DNA of 51,442 nucleotides, taken from Armatimonadota bacterium (GTDB lineage Bacteria; Armatimonadota; JAAZEB01). Shown here one piece after another: positions 1 to 9,124 of the stretch; the first letter of the stretch is position 1, and each line of letters begins with the position of its first letter. The stretch covers positions 1 through 51,442 of the forward strand of contig JAAZEM010000059.1 in assembly GCA_012512265.1 (NCBI GenBank), read 5' to 3'. The notes under the pieces are model-generated. The model worked only from the letters and a program-made list of their open reading frames with translations. It was not told where the DNA came from and did no database searches. The translations under genes were made by a program, and so were the position numbers.

Positions 1-3
1 AGC

Positions 4-2058
4 ATGAATCCGAGACGATGGGTGGTGTTGGCCCTTCTGGTGGCCGTTCTTCCGGCGGCCGCCGCGGAGCGCAGCATCACTCTCAAGGTCACCAAACAAC
101 GCCTCTCGGAGGTCGTGCGACAGATCTCCGAGCAAGCCGGCGTGCCGGTCCGCGTGGCCGCGCACGCACAGAAGGAGATTCCCACCCTCGATGTAGAGGG
201 GTCTCTGGAGAAGGTCCTCGGCGTGGTGGCGCGTTTGGCCGGGCTCACCGTGCGCCGGGAGGGCAGGGGATATGTTCTCGAACCGGAAGCAAAGCCCGCT
301 GATCCGCCTCCCCTTTCCGAGCTGATCTCCAACCCCGCGGCCGACGTCATCGCGAGCGTGAAACCGCGCGTGGCGCTGGTCATCGCCTACCTGTCGGCAG
401 AGCAGGCGCGTGCCCAGGGAACCGCTTTCGTGGCCGGCACCGATGGCCTGCTGGTCACCAATGCGCATGTGGTCAAGGGGGCCGCGGCGATCCAGGTCGT
501 CTTTGCAGATGGCACCGCGTACTACGCGGTGATCGCCGCAATGGACGAGGACAAGGACCTGGCCGTGCTCCGCGTGCCCGCCCGGTTTCCCGAGCCGCTT
601 CGCCTGGGCGATTCCGATGAGCTGCGCGAGGGCGACGATGTGGCGCTGACGGGCTACCCGCTGGCCCTGGAGTTGCTGCGCAACGGCATACCCCTCTACG
701 CTTCCACTGCGAAGGCGACGGTGAACGCCGTGCGCCCTGGCCGTAGTCTGGTGCATCAGCAGTCGATGCTCTACATCCAGATCGACGCGCCGATCAGCCC
801 GGGCAACAGCGGTGCGCCCCTCTATCGCCTGGATAGCGGCGTCGTCGTCGGTGTCGTCCAGTCGAAGCTCGCCTACGAATATGTCCAGGATACCGGGGTG
901 GGCTTTGCGATCCCGATCAACGCCGTCCGGCGCTTGCTGGCGGAGGCGCGCGCTAACACCATCTCCCCGCCGACGACACCACCCGTTCCGCTCACGGCCT
1001 CGAACGTGCCCCTGGCGTTGCCGCCGCCTTTGGCGGAGGGGGATTCCGCGGGCGGTGCCGAGGGTGCCTCGGCGAAACCACCGCTCACCCGGCCCTTCGA
1101 TCTCCTGCGCATCACGCAGGTGCCCCCCATCCCCGAACCGGCGCGGGTGCCCGGCGTGATCGCCCTGCACGCTCCCGGCGGGAAGATGGCGGTTGATCCC
1201 CAGCGCCCGCGCCTCTACGCCGTGGACTATGGCGGCAACAGCGTCGTCGTCATCGACACGGACGCCGGCAAGGTGGTGCGCCGCCTCTTCACCGGAAGCA
1301 AGCCGTATGGTGTGGCGGTCGGCGCGGAGGGGCGATTCCTCTATGTCGCCAATTCGGGTGGCAGCGAGATCTCGGTGATCGACCTCGATGCGCTGACACC
1401 CCTGGGGTGCATCCCGCTCTCCTTCCGGCCGTTCGACCTGCTCCTCGGTCCGGCCGGCCGGCTGTATACCACGCCCTCGGGTGCGGCCCGCTCCAGCGTG
1501 AGGGCGATCGACCTGCACCGGGAGATGGAGGTCGCCCTCGGAGGCACGCCCGTCTTGGGCGACACTCTCCTGGCAGCCTCGCCCACGGCCGGAAAGATCT
1601 TCCTCGCGGAGCGGGGGGAGAACGCGACGGCGCTTCTCCAGTGCGAGGGCGTTGGGAAACTCGCCCCCGTGGACGCCGATGCCAGTCTCATTGGCACCCG
1701 CATCCAGGACCTGCTCCTCAGCCCGGATGGCAAGCGCCTCTACGTGGCGAGTGACTCGCTCACCTACGTCTCGGTGTTGGACGCGGAGACGCTGCGCCCG
1801 CTGGGTCAGCTGGAGGTGGGACAGCCGCCCGCCGCCGTGGCGCTCAGCGCAGACGGGCAAACCGCCTATGTCTGCCACCGCGCGCCTCGCATCGATCGGT
1901 TCGACACGCGCACTTTTCTGCGCACAGGCACGCTTTCACTTCCCGCGGCATCCCTGCGCTGTGCCGTCTCCCCCGACGGCAAGAAGCTCTTTGCTCAGCT
2001 TGCGACAGGCATTGTGATCCGCGGCACCGACGCCTTTGGTCCCCCAACTCCCGAGTGA
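4..2058 (+). CDS. Secreted STN-like / trypsin-like protease / beta-propeller fusion protein
   Basis: Predicted exported serine protease of 684 aa. Residues 1-20 are a signal peptide ending in AAAA. Residues 24-93 resemble the short STN (secretin/TonB N-terminal) domain. Residues about 110-315 are an HtrA/DegP-type trypsin fold with all three catalytic residues visible: His155 in TNAHVV, Asp185 in the DLAVL strand and Ser269 in GNSGAP. A Pro/Ala-rich linker (about 318-375) leads to a C-terminal propeller (about 380-684) with YVTN-type repeats such as LYAVDYGGNSVVVID and SPDGKRLYVASDS. No PDZ domain is seen, unlike DegP. The ATG lies at the window edge, so the ribosome site is only partly visible. 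The next gene starts 4 bases after the stop, suggesting cotranscription. The substrate is unknown. Domain calls are by eye; protease and propeller are confident, the STN call less so. Confidence 0.85.
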   Translation: MNPRRWVVLALLVAVLPAAAAERSITLKVTKQRLSEVVRQISEQAGVPVRVAAHAQKEIPTLDVEGSLEKVLGVVARLAGLTVRREGRGYVLEPEAKPADPPPLSELISNPAADVIASVKPRVALVIAYLSAEQARAQGTAFVAGTDGLLVTNAHVVKGAAAIQVVFADGTAYYAVIAAMDEDKDLAVLRVPARFPEPLRLGDSDELREGDDVALTGYPLALELLRNGIPLYASTAKATVNAVRPGRSLVHQQSMLYIQIDAPISPGNSGAPLYRLDSGVVVGVVQSKLAYEYVQDTGVGFAIPINAVRRLLAEARANTISPPTTPPVPLTASNVPLALPPPLAEGDSAGGAEGASAKPPLTRPFDLLRITQVPPIPEPARVPGVIALHAPGGKMAVDPQRPRLYAVDYGGNSVVVIDTDAGKVVRRLFTGSKPYGVAVGAEGRFLYVANSGGSEISVIDLDALTPLGCIPLSFRPFDLLLGPAGRLYTTPSGAARSSVRAIDLHREMEVALGGTPVLGDTLLAASPTAGKIFLAERGENATALLQCEGVGKLAPVDADASLIGTRIQDLLLSPDGKRLYVASDSLTYVSVLDAETLRPLGQLEVGQPPAAVALSADGQTAYVCHRAPRIDRFDTRTFLRTGTLSLPAASLRCAVSPDGKKLFAQLATGIVIRGTDAFGPPTPE

Positions 2059-2062
2059 CGGC

Positions 2063-4966
2063 ATGCCACGCCCTGGAGGCTCTCGATTTGCAGGGTTGTT
2101 GCGATGGGTAGCGGGGGGCGCCTTGCTCCTGCTCCTGATGGCATCGACGGCGATGGCCGAATCCCGCCCGCCGCTTCCCTGCACGCCCGTGCCCGGCTAC
2201 CCCGTGCCCCCTCTCGCGGAGAGCGCGCCACCGGAGAAGGTGACGTGGCTGCGCCAGGTTCCGATCCACGCGGCGCGAGTGCGCGGCGTGCCCCGGAGCG
2301 AGCCGCTGGATGGCTGTGATAGCTCGACGCTTCCCCTGGTGGAACCGCTGGAGGTCCGGCTGGTGCGCTCGGCGCTCGTGAGCTATCTGGAGCTACGCGG
2401 CGCCGGCACCCTGGCGCTCGGGCGCGCGGGCCGCGTCTCCCCTGGGGTGCAGCTCGAGCCGGTGGCCCGGCTCCTCCTCTCAGAGCCGGAGAAGGAACGG
2501 CGCTTCTCCATCGAGCCGGTGGATGGCACCATGCTTGCCGAGGTTCGGTTGTATGAAGCCGCGGAGGAGCCGCTGCCCGAAACCGCGCTGGCGATGGCGC
2601 TCGCTTCGCAGGAGAAGGGCGCGGCGGCGATCACACTCTCGACAGGAGCGCTCGCGCAGCCGATGGGAGTGACCGCGGTGCTCCTGGAACTGGCGGCAGC
2701 CACACCGATTCCATTTCCACTCCGCGTGCGCCTCACCCATTCCGCGGAGACGGACCGTACCTGGTTTGAGGCCGACATCCACCCGCAGGCGGACGCGGGA
2801 TCCGTGGGCGGGCGGTGGATCGTCGTGCTGGATCCCCCGGATATCTGGTGCGAAGCGGGCGAGCATCTGGTGCTCTCCGTAACACCTCTCCCTGAGGCGG
2901 GCGCCGGCCCACCGGATCCGGCGGCGTCTATGGCGGGCGTGCAAGCCCGGGCGGCGCTGGTGCCGGGCACGGAACAGGAAGTCGGCATCGAGTTCGCGCT
3001 CTCGCGGTTGCAATGGCTGGATGCGTGGTATGCAGCGCATGCGGTGGACGCGCCGTGGGAGCGGCCCGGATGGTCGCTGGACGACCCCGCGGCAGCGGAC
3101 GCACGCCGCTGGCTGGAGGTGTTGTCGCGTTGGCAGCCGAGGCATCCGGCTACAATCGCCTACACCAGCCGGTTGCGGCGCCTGCGCAGTGGAAACGAGT
3201 TGCCGGCAGCGGGACCAGCAAATGCTCCGGCATGGGCACGGCTGGCGCGCCAGCTTCTGAAGCGAACTCAGGATGTGGCCTACTGGTGGAACAGCACGCG
3301 CTACCAGAAGGATGGCCTCTACGGCGGCGACCCAGCGGGCGACGCGGCCCTCGTTGAGAGGCTGGCCACAGTGCCGCTGATCGCCGGGCATCCGGTACTC
3401 CTGCGCTCGACACGGGCGGGGTGCGAGGGCCTCTGGCGCGCGATGCAGGCCAGGGCTACCGCGGGCAACGCGGGCGCGGATCCGGAAGCCGCACTGGCCG
3501 CGTGGGTGGCTGAGCTGCCGGCCGGGGAAAGGGAGCGCTGGCTCCTGGCAATCACCCGGACGCAATCGCTGCTCCTGCTCGCCGATCCCGGAAATGCAAC
3601 CCCCCTGCGCCGGCTTCTCCCCTTCGCGCGTGCTCTCTCCGAGTGGGCCACTGTCAACCCCCGCGGCCACCGTCACCTTCGGGGCGCTCCCTCGGGTGCG
3701 GAAGGCGCGCTGGTGCCGGTGACGCCCGAGCGGCCAGGGAGTGTCGTCGCCGCCGGGCCGGCGCTTGCCTTCTTCTGGCATTCGGGTCATCCCGGGGTGG
3801 GCCGAATCCTGAGCGAGTGGGCCTGCGCTTGGGCGGCGGACATTTTGAGCCACGTGGATCCGGAGGAGCCGGGCCGGCTTCCGGCCGCGATTGATCCGGC
3901 TACATGCGGGCGCCTCGACACCGGGGCCCGCCCGAGTGCCCGGGAGAAGAACCTCCTGCGACGCTTCCTCCTGGACATCCATCGCGTCTCTGGCCAGAAG
4001 GATCTGCTGCGTCCGGTGGCGCTGGCGGTCGCCGCGGGCGATGCCGATCCGGTGACCGCCGCGCTCTGGCGCGCTCAGGGTCACGCCGAGCACGACGAGC
4101 AGATCGCAAGGGATGCCCGAGGCGCGGACGACCTGCGTGCCTACGCTGCCTGGATCGCCACCCGGAACAAGCAGTTCGTGGTGGATGGGCTGCAGCACGC
4201 CCTGGAACGCCTGGAGAATGAGCGTTACCTGGCCACGGAGGCGAATCCACCCCCCGAGGCGCTCGAGATACCGGGAGACCTGTTGCTCCGCTCGCTCTAC
4301 CTGGGCGGGTGCGCCACCTGGCAGGGCGGCATGCCGCGCGTCGCGGTGACCTGGGAGAATATAGGGGTAGATTTTGCCGCCTTCGTCACCGAAAGCCGCA
4401 CTGACGCGCTGAAGGTGCTCCTCTACCATTTCCGGCCGGAGGCGCGGCCGGTGCAGATGCGTCTCTGGGCGCTCCGCCCCGGGCAATACCAGCTGGAAGT
4501 CGGGCCCGATGACGATTACGACGATGAGCCGGACCGCGTGACGGAGCGCCGTGTGGTGGAAGTGGAGCGCGGAGTGGCGCTTCCTGTGATGCTCCCGGCG
4601 CAGCGGCCCTACGTCCTCCGACTCGTGGCGAAGTCGCTTCGCCCGCTCGCGGCCGCCCCTGATGTTGCCCTCTGCGCCGATGAGGTCGCGCTTTCGCCTG
4701 ACCGGCGGCGCGTGAGCGTCGTGGTCCACAACTTCGGCACGGCCCCGGCCATCAAGGTACGCCTGACCGTCACAGACACGCGCCGGCGGGTGATCGGCTC
4801 GGGCGCCATCGCGAGTCTCTCGTGGCCCGAGAACCTGAAGACCGCGGCGGCGCGCGTGGAGATACCGCTCGTCACGCCCGCGCCGGAGGCGTTCCGGGTC
4901 ACCGCGACGCTCGCATCCCCGGAGCTCTCCACCGCGAACAACAGCGTGGCGGTTTACGCGCGCTAG
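2063..4966 (+). CDS. Large secreted protein of unknown function with C-terminal CARDB-like domain
   Basis: A 967 aa protein I do not recognise as a whole. I chose the ATG 4 bases after the upstream stop; it gives a basic N-terminus followed by a hydrophobic run (LLRWVAGGALLLLLMAS) and an ATAMAES-like signal peptidase site. An overlapping upstream GTG would add 9 residues before the signal. The middle is rich in Ala, Arg and Trp and has no motif I can name; it could be largely alpha-helical. The last ~100 residues (VVVHNFGTAPAIKVRLTV ... STANNSVAVYAR) look like a CARDB or similar immunoglobulin-like adhesion fold, common in extracellular proteins. It is probably cotranscribed with the protease-propeller gene, so the two may act together outside the cytoplasm. 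It ends 10 bases from the convergent dehydrogenase gene. Confidence 0.75.
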   Translation: MPRPGGSRFAGLLRWVAGGALLLLLMASTAMAESRPPLPCTPVPGYPVPPLAESAPPEKVTWLRQVPIHAARVRGVPRSEPLDGCDSSTLPLVEPLEVRLVRSALVSYLELRGAGTLALGRAGRVSPGVQLEPVARLLLSEPEKERRFSIEPVDGTMLAEVRLYEAAEEPLPETALAMALASQEKGAAAITLSTGALAQPMGVTAVLLELAAATPIPFPLRVRLTHSAETDRTWFEADIHPQADAGSVGGRWIVVLDPPDIWCEAGEHLVLSVTPLPEAGAGPPDPAASMAGVQARAALVPGTEQEVGIEFALSRLQWLDAWYAAHAVDAPWERPGWSLDDPAAADARRWLEVLSRWQPRHPATIAYTSRLRRLRSGNELPAAGPANAPAWARLARQLLKRTQDVAYWWNSTRYQKDGLYGGDPAGDAALVERLATVPLIAGHPVLLRSTRAGCEGLWRAMQARATAGNAGADPEAALAAWVAELPAGERERWLLAITRTQSLLLLADPGNATPLRRLLPFARALSEWATVNPRGHRHLRGAPSGAEGALVPVTPERPGSVVAAGPALAFFWHSGHPGVGRILSEWACAWAADILSHVDPEEPGRLPAAIDPATCGRLDTGARPSAREKNLLRRFLLDIHRVSGQKDLLRPVALAVAAGDADPVTAALWRAQGHAEHDEQIARDARGADDLRAYAAWIATRNKQFVVDGLQHALERLENERYLATEANPPPEALEIPGDLLLRSLYLGGCATWQGGMPRVAVTWENIGVDFAAFVTESRTDALKVLLYHFRPEARPVQMRLWALRPGQYQLEVGPDDDYDDEPDRVTERRVVEVERGVALPVMLPAQRPYVLRLVAKSLRPLAAAPDVALCADEVALSPDRRRVSVVVHNFGTAPAIKVRLTVTDTRRRVIGSGAIASLSWPENLKTAAARVEIPLVTPAPEAFRVTATLASPELSTANNSVAVYAR

Positions 4967-4976
4967 GGTTGAGGGG

Positions 4977-5759
4977 CTACCCGGAAGCGCCGCGCGCTTT
5001 CCACTGGCCGGGCGGCTCGCCGCTCTCCACGCGGATCACCTGCCCGGTCAGGAAGCCCGCCTCGTCGGAACAGAGGAAGGCAACCGCGCGGGCGATATTC
5101 ACTGGGATGCCGGCGCGCTCCCAGAGAAGCGGGTGCGTCGGGAGCTCGGGGTCGTACTCGGGGAAAGGCGTCTCTTCGTGCTTCGTCTCGGACGGGCCCG
5201 GCGCGACGCAGTTGACGGCGATGCGATGGGGCGCCAGCTCGCGCGCCATCTGCTTCGTCAGCATGTGTAACGCGCCTCTCGAGGCGGTGTAGGGTCCGGT
5301 GTGAGACGCCGTCGCGAAGCCGTGGGCGGACCCGACGTAGATGATCCTGCCGCCGCGCCCCTGGCGGATCATCTGGCGCGCTGCGGCCTGGGCGCAGAGG
5401 ACCGGCGCGCGCAGGCCGACAGGCAGAGTGCGTTCCCACGGCTCGTCGGAAAGGTCGAGGAAGGGCGCCTCGGGGCTGAGCGCGGCGTTGTTGATGAGGA
5501 GGTCGATCCCCCCCAAGACGCTCGCACACGCGGCGATCAGGCGCGTGCACTCCTGGGGACTCGCCAGGTTCGCCTGGATCAGGAAGGCGCGTCCGCGACT
5601 CTCCTGGATCGCCCGGGCCGTCTCGCCGGCGCCTGCTACATTGGCGTGGTAGTGGATCGCCACCGCCGCCCCGCGCTTCCCCAGCTCGATGGCGATCTGC
5701 CGCCCGATCCCGGTGCTTGCGCCTGTCACCGCGGCTCTCTTGCCGGCGAGTGGACCCAT
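4977..5759 (-). CDS. Short-chain dehydrogenase/reductase with altered catalytic tetrad
   Basis: A 260 aa classical-size SDR. The Rossmann cofactor motif TGASTGIG (residues 12-19) and the NNAA motif (90-93) are intact, as are Ser144 (VGSAHG) and Tyr157. However, the normal YxxxK reads Y157-T-A-S-R161 (codon AGA), and the usual catalytic Asn of the V-N-L motif is Gly115 (VGLRAP). Two of the four tetrad residues are therefore substituted, which may mean altered chemistry or a binding or regulatory role. The C-terminus has the expected FLTGQVIRVESG. I start at the ATG giving MGPLAGKRAAVTG; the open frame runs upstream but without SDR-like sequence. The gene is divergent from the glycyl radical enzyme (170 bases between), so a shared pathway is possible but not shown. 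Confidence 0.85.
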   Translation of the reverse strand: MGPLAGKRAAVTGASTGIGRQIAIELGKRGAAVAIHYHANVAGAGETARAIQESRGRAFLIQANLASPQECTRLIAACASVLGGIDLLINNAALSPEAPFLDLSDEPWERTLPVGLRAPVLCAQAAARQMIRQGRGGRIIYVGSAHGFATASHTGPYTASRGALHMLTKQMARELAPHRIAVNCVAPGPSETKHEETPFPEYDPELPTHPLLWERAGIPVNIARAVAFLCSDEAGFLTGQVIRVESGEPPGQWKARGASG

Positions 5760-5929
5760 CCGCTTCCCCCTATCTCTGTCTCTCCCCGGGGGCCTCTTTC
5801 GGCGCGAGAGGGATGCCTCCTGCCGGGCAGGCATCCGGCGTCCGGCCACGTGGGTGATGCCCGCGGGCCGGAAGCGGGAACTTCTGAGGGCTGGGGGAGT
5901 CTGACTCGTGAAGGAGACGGAGGAGCGAG

Positions 5930-8041
5930 ATGGAGACGCGGGAGCAGGGCGAGCTGTCTCAGGAGGCGCTCCTGGCGCGGCTCGACGCGCTGGGAGAGTG
6001 GTTCGCGGCAGGGTTTCTGTCGCTGCCAGGCGCTTCGCCGGCGCGGCGGATGGCGGCGGGCATCCGGCGCTATCTCGAACACGCGCCGTTGCCGGAGTAC
6101 ACCGGCCGGCGCCTCTACCCCCACGGACCGACCATCTGGCAAACCGGCAACGCCGTCTACCATCACTATGTTCAGATGGAGTACGCGCGCGCGATCTACG
6201 AGCGCAAGCGCGCGGCGGCAGCGACGGACGAGGATCGCGCCGCCCTCGACGCGATGGATGCCTTCTTCTCAAGCTACCCCTACGCCGCGGGCTACACGCA
6301 CAGCATCCCCAACTACCGTCGTATCCTGAACGAGGGCCTGGACGCGTATCGTGAGCGCGTGGAGAAGCATCGGGCGCTCAGCGAGAAGCGAGGCGAAGCT
6401 GCTCGTGCGGAGTGGTACGAGGCGTTCGGAGAGGTGCTGGACGCGGTGGCGGGCCTGCGCCGGCGGTGCATCGAGAAGATCCAGGCGGCGGCGCTCGAAT
6501 CGCCGGGCGCGGAGCAGAATCGGGAGGCGCTCCTCGCTGCACTGGCGCGTGTGCCCTTCGCGCCCGCCCGGAGCTTCACCGAGGCGATGGTCGCAGAGAA
6601 CTTCCTCTTCTACCTGGATGGCTGCGACGACCTGGGACGGTTTGATCAGGACCTGCTGCCCTACTACGAGCGAAGCCGGCCTTCGGATGAGGAGGCGCTC
6701 GCGCTGATCGGCGAGCTGTGGGAGAATGTGGACGATGCCTGCGCCTGGAACGTGGCCCTGGGTGGCACCACCCGGGATGGCGATCCCGCCTACAACCCGT
6801 TGACGCTGCTCGCGCTTCGCGCCGGCAAGGGGCGGCGGCGCCCCAATCTAGCGTTGCGCCTGCGCCGCGATACCCCCGAGGCGGTGTGGGACACGGCGCT
6901 CGAGACCCTCTCCGGCGGCACCGGGATCCCGGCGCTCTATGCCGAGGAGAACTACCTCGCGGCGCTGGAAGAGGCCCACCTCAACGTATCCCGCGCCGAC
7001 CTCCATGACTTCGCCTTCGGCGGGTGTACGGAGACGATGATCGCCGGCTGTTCCAACGTCGGCTCGCTCGATGACAAGATCAACCTTCCTGAGATTCTGG
7101 TGAACGCGCTGCACGCCGAACTGCCCGCCTGCGCCAGCTTCGACGCGTTCCTGGAGCGCATCCGTCCGTACTACATCAGGCAGATTCGCGAGATCACCGA
7201 CCGCGTCAGCCGGTACCAGGAGCGTCGCGCCCGGCACCACCCCCAGCTTATCCGGTCGCTCTTGATTGACGACTGTATCGATAACGGCCGAGACTACGCG
7301 GCCGGGGGCGCACGCTATAACTGGAGCGTGATCAACGTCGAAGGCCTGGGGAATGTGATCGATTCACTCGCCGCGATTCGGGAGGTCGTTTACGAGCGCC
7401 GCGAGGTGACGCCGGAGCGCCTGCTGAGCGCGCTGCGCGATAACTGGGAAGGCGACGAGGCGCTGCGCCGACGCGTGCAGCGCTGCCCCCGTTACGGGAA
7501 TGGCGACCCTGCGGTGGATGCGTTGGCGCGGGAGTTCTCGGAGTTCATCTTCCGCGAGTTCCTCCGCTACGCGCCCTATCGGGGCGGGAAGTTTCTCCCC
7601 TCCTGCCTGATGTTCGTCACCTACGCCGATGAGGGCCAGCGTGTGGCCGCAACCCCGGATGGTCGCCGGGCCGGCGAGCCGATTGCCGACTCTGCCGGCG
7701 CGGTGCAGGGCCGCGACCGGAGCGGGCCGACGGCGGCGCTGCAGTCGGCGGCATCGCTCGATACGCGGCACGCTCCTGGCACGCTCGTGGTGAACATCCG
7801 GCTTTCGAAGCAGCTTTTTGCCGACCGCGAGAAAGTGAAAGCACTCGTGCGGGGCTACTTTGCCCTGGGCGGTCTCCAGGTGCAGATCAACGTGGTGGAC
7901 CAGGCGGTCCTGCGCGATGCCCTGGAGCACCCGGAGCAGCATGGCGATCTGATCATCCGCGTCGGTGGCTATTCGGAGTATTGGACGCGCCTCTCACGCC
8001 CCCTCCAGGAGAGCGTGCTGCAGCGCGTGGAGCATGTGTAG
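5930..8041 (+). CDS. Glycyl radical enzyme (PFL-like), substrate unknown
   Basis: A 703 aa glycyl radical enzyme, an oxygen-sensitive radical catalyst in the pyruvate formate-lyase superfamily. The C-terminal radical motif RVGGYSEYW places the radical on Gly680. The active-site loop reads FGGCTE with Cys366 as the thiyl residue and Glu368, followed by a second Cys374 (AGCSN). Characterised dehydratases and lyases of this family mostly carry GCVEP; here it is GCTET, so I cannot assign choline lyase, glycerol dehydratase or another known class. It is shorter than typical members (about 760-850 aa). The N-terminal half has family-like stretches (GYTHSIPNY near 121). A purine-rich ribosome site (AAGGAG ... 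GGAG) precedes the ATG. The dedicated activase starts 6 bases downstream. Identity as a glycyl radical enzyme is firm; the reaction is unknown. Confidence 0.92.
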   Translation: METREQGELSQEALLARLDALGEWFAAGFLSLPGASPARRMAAGIRRYLEHAPLPEYTGRRLYPHGPTIWQTGNAVYHHYVQMEYARAIYERKRAAAATDEDRAALDAMDAFFSSYPYAAGYTHSIPNYRRILNEGLDAYRERVEKHRALSEKRGEAARAEWYEAFGEVLDAVAGLRRRCIEKIQAAALESPGAEQNREALLAALARVPFAPARSFTEAMVAENFLFYLDGCDDLGRFDQDLLPYYERSRPSDEEALALIGELWENVDDACAWNVALGGTTRDGDPAYNPLTLLALRAGKGRRRPNLALRLRRDTPEAVWDTALETLSGGTGIPALYAEENYLAALEEAHLNVSRADLHDFAFGGCTETMIAGCSNVGSLDDKINLPEILVNALHAELPACASFDAFLERIRPYYIRQIREITDRVSRYQERRARHHPQLIRSLLIDDCIDNGRDYAAGGARYNWSVINVEGLGNVIDSLAAIREVVYERREVTPERLLSALRDNWEGDEALRRRVQRCPRYGNGDPAVDALAREFSEFIFREFLRYAPYRGGKFLPSCLMFVTYADEGQRVAATPDGRRAGEPIADSAGAVQGRDRSGPTAALQSAASLDTRHAPGTLVVNIRLSKQLFADREKVKALVRGYFALGGLQVQINVVDQAVLRDALEHPEQHGDLIIRVGGYSEYWTRLSRPLQESVLQRVEHV

Positions 8042-8047
8042 AAAGGG

Positions 8048-8998
8048 TTGCCGGTGGGCGGTACGGCGCGGATCATAGGCAGGATCTTCGACATTCAACG
8101 CTTTTCGGTTCATGACGGCCCGGGAATCCGGACGACGGTTTTCTTTCAGGGGTGCCCGCTGCGTTGCCGGTGGTGCCACAACCCGGAAGCGCTCTCGTAC
8201 GGGCCCGCGCTCTTCTACAATGATCGCTCCTGCTTCTTTTGCCGGGCATGCGAGGCGGCGTGCACCGAGGCGGTTCACTCCTTCGTGGGGGAGGAACACC
8301 GGATGCATCGCGAGCGCTGCCGACTCTGCGGTGCGTGCGCCGCGGCGTGCGTCACGGGCGCGTTGGAGATCTCCGGGCGCACCGTTACCCCCGAGGAAGT
8401 AGTCGAGGTGGTCCTACGCGACCGCGTCTTCTACGAGACTTCCGGCGGGGGAGTGACGCTTTCGGGGGGCGAGCCGTTGGCGCAGCCGGCGTTTGCTGGC
8501 GAGATCCTCGCTCGATGCCGCGCCGAAGGCCTCCACACCGCGGTGGATACCTGCGGGGAGGGTGCTCGCGAAGCCCTCGATGCGCTGATCCCGCTGGCCG
8601 ATCTGTGGCTCTTCGATGTGAAGCACCTCGATCCCGAGGCGCACCGGGCGGCGACGGGGCGCTCGAACGAGCGGATCCTCCAAAACCTGCGCTATCTCGA
8701 CTCGGTGCTGTGCCGGGAGGGCGGCCCCGCGCCTGCCGGCGCCCGGCTGGTCTTGCGCGTGCCCCTGATCCCCCGCATCAACGACACCCCGGAAAACCTG
8801 GCGGCGCTGGCGCGTGAGCTTCCCTCGGCGCGTGAGATGCGTCTGCTGCCGTACCACCGTTTTCAGGAGGACAAGTACCGGCGCCTGGGGCGCGAATACC
8901 CCGGCACGGACCTGGTCCCGCCGGATGACGCGACCGTGAAGGCGATCCGCGAGCGTCTTGCTGCAGAGGCGGGCATCATCGTGGGCATCGGCGGCTGA
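8048..8998 (+). CDS. Glycyl radical enzyme activating enzyme (radical SAM)
   Basis: A 316 aa radical SAM protein that installs the glycyl radical on its partner. The radical SAM cluster motif CPLRCRWC is at about residues 36-43, preceded by the family signature FSVHDGPGIRT. A ferredoxin-like insert with two cysteine groups (CFFCRACEAAC and CRLCGACAAAC) would bind two more 4Fe-4S clusters, as in activases of dehydratase-type and HPAD-type glycyl radical enzymes and unlike the shorter PflA. The SAM-binding TLSGGEPL motif follows at about 139. Start is the TTG 6 bases after the upstream stop, with GAAAGG just before it; a GTG two codons later is an alternative. It is surely cotranscribed with the upstream enzyme. 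A hairpin about 105 bases past the stop probably ends the transcript. Confidence 0.93.
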   Translation: MPVGGTARIIGRIFDIQRFSVHDGPGIRTTVFFQGCPLRCRWCHNPEALSYGPALFYNDRSCFFCRACEAACTEAVHSFVGEEHRMHRERCRLCGACAAACVTGALEISGRTVTPEEVVEVVLRDRVFYETSGGGVTLSGGEPLAQPAFAGEILARCRAEGLHTAVDTCGEGAREALDALIPLADLWLFDVKHLDPEAHRAATGRSNERILQNLRYLDSVLCREGGPAPAGARLVLRVPLIPRINDTPENLAALARELPSAREMRLLPYHRFQEDKYRRLGREYPGTDLVPPDDATVKAIRERLAAEAGIIVGIGG

Positions 8999-9102
8999 AT
9001 TCGGGCCAGCAGGCGCCCGGGTGGAAGCCCTCCCGCCATGACGCCAACAGGCCGCGCCGGGTTCCGAGATTTGGAGGACACCGAAGCGGTCCCACAGGAT
9101 AG

Positions 9103-9124
9103 CCCAGGGTCTCCTGACCCTGGG
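9103..9124 (+). terminator. Hairpin downstream of the glycyl radical activase
   Basis: A perfect 9-bp stem (CCCAGGGTC / GACCCTGGG) with a TCCT loop lies about 105 bases after the activase stop. There is no T-run after it, so intrinsic termination is only a guess. Confidence 0.5.

Noticed and set aside
2480-4729. 749-codon minus-strand open frame
   Set aside because: Arg/His/Gln-rich shadow without a signal or motifs; the plus strand has a signal peptide and a CARDB-like end.
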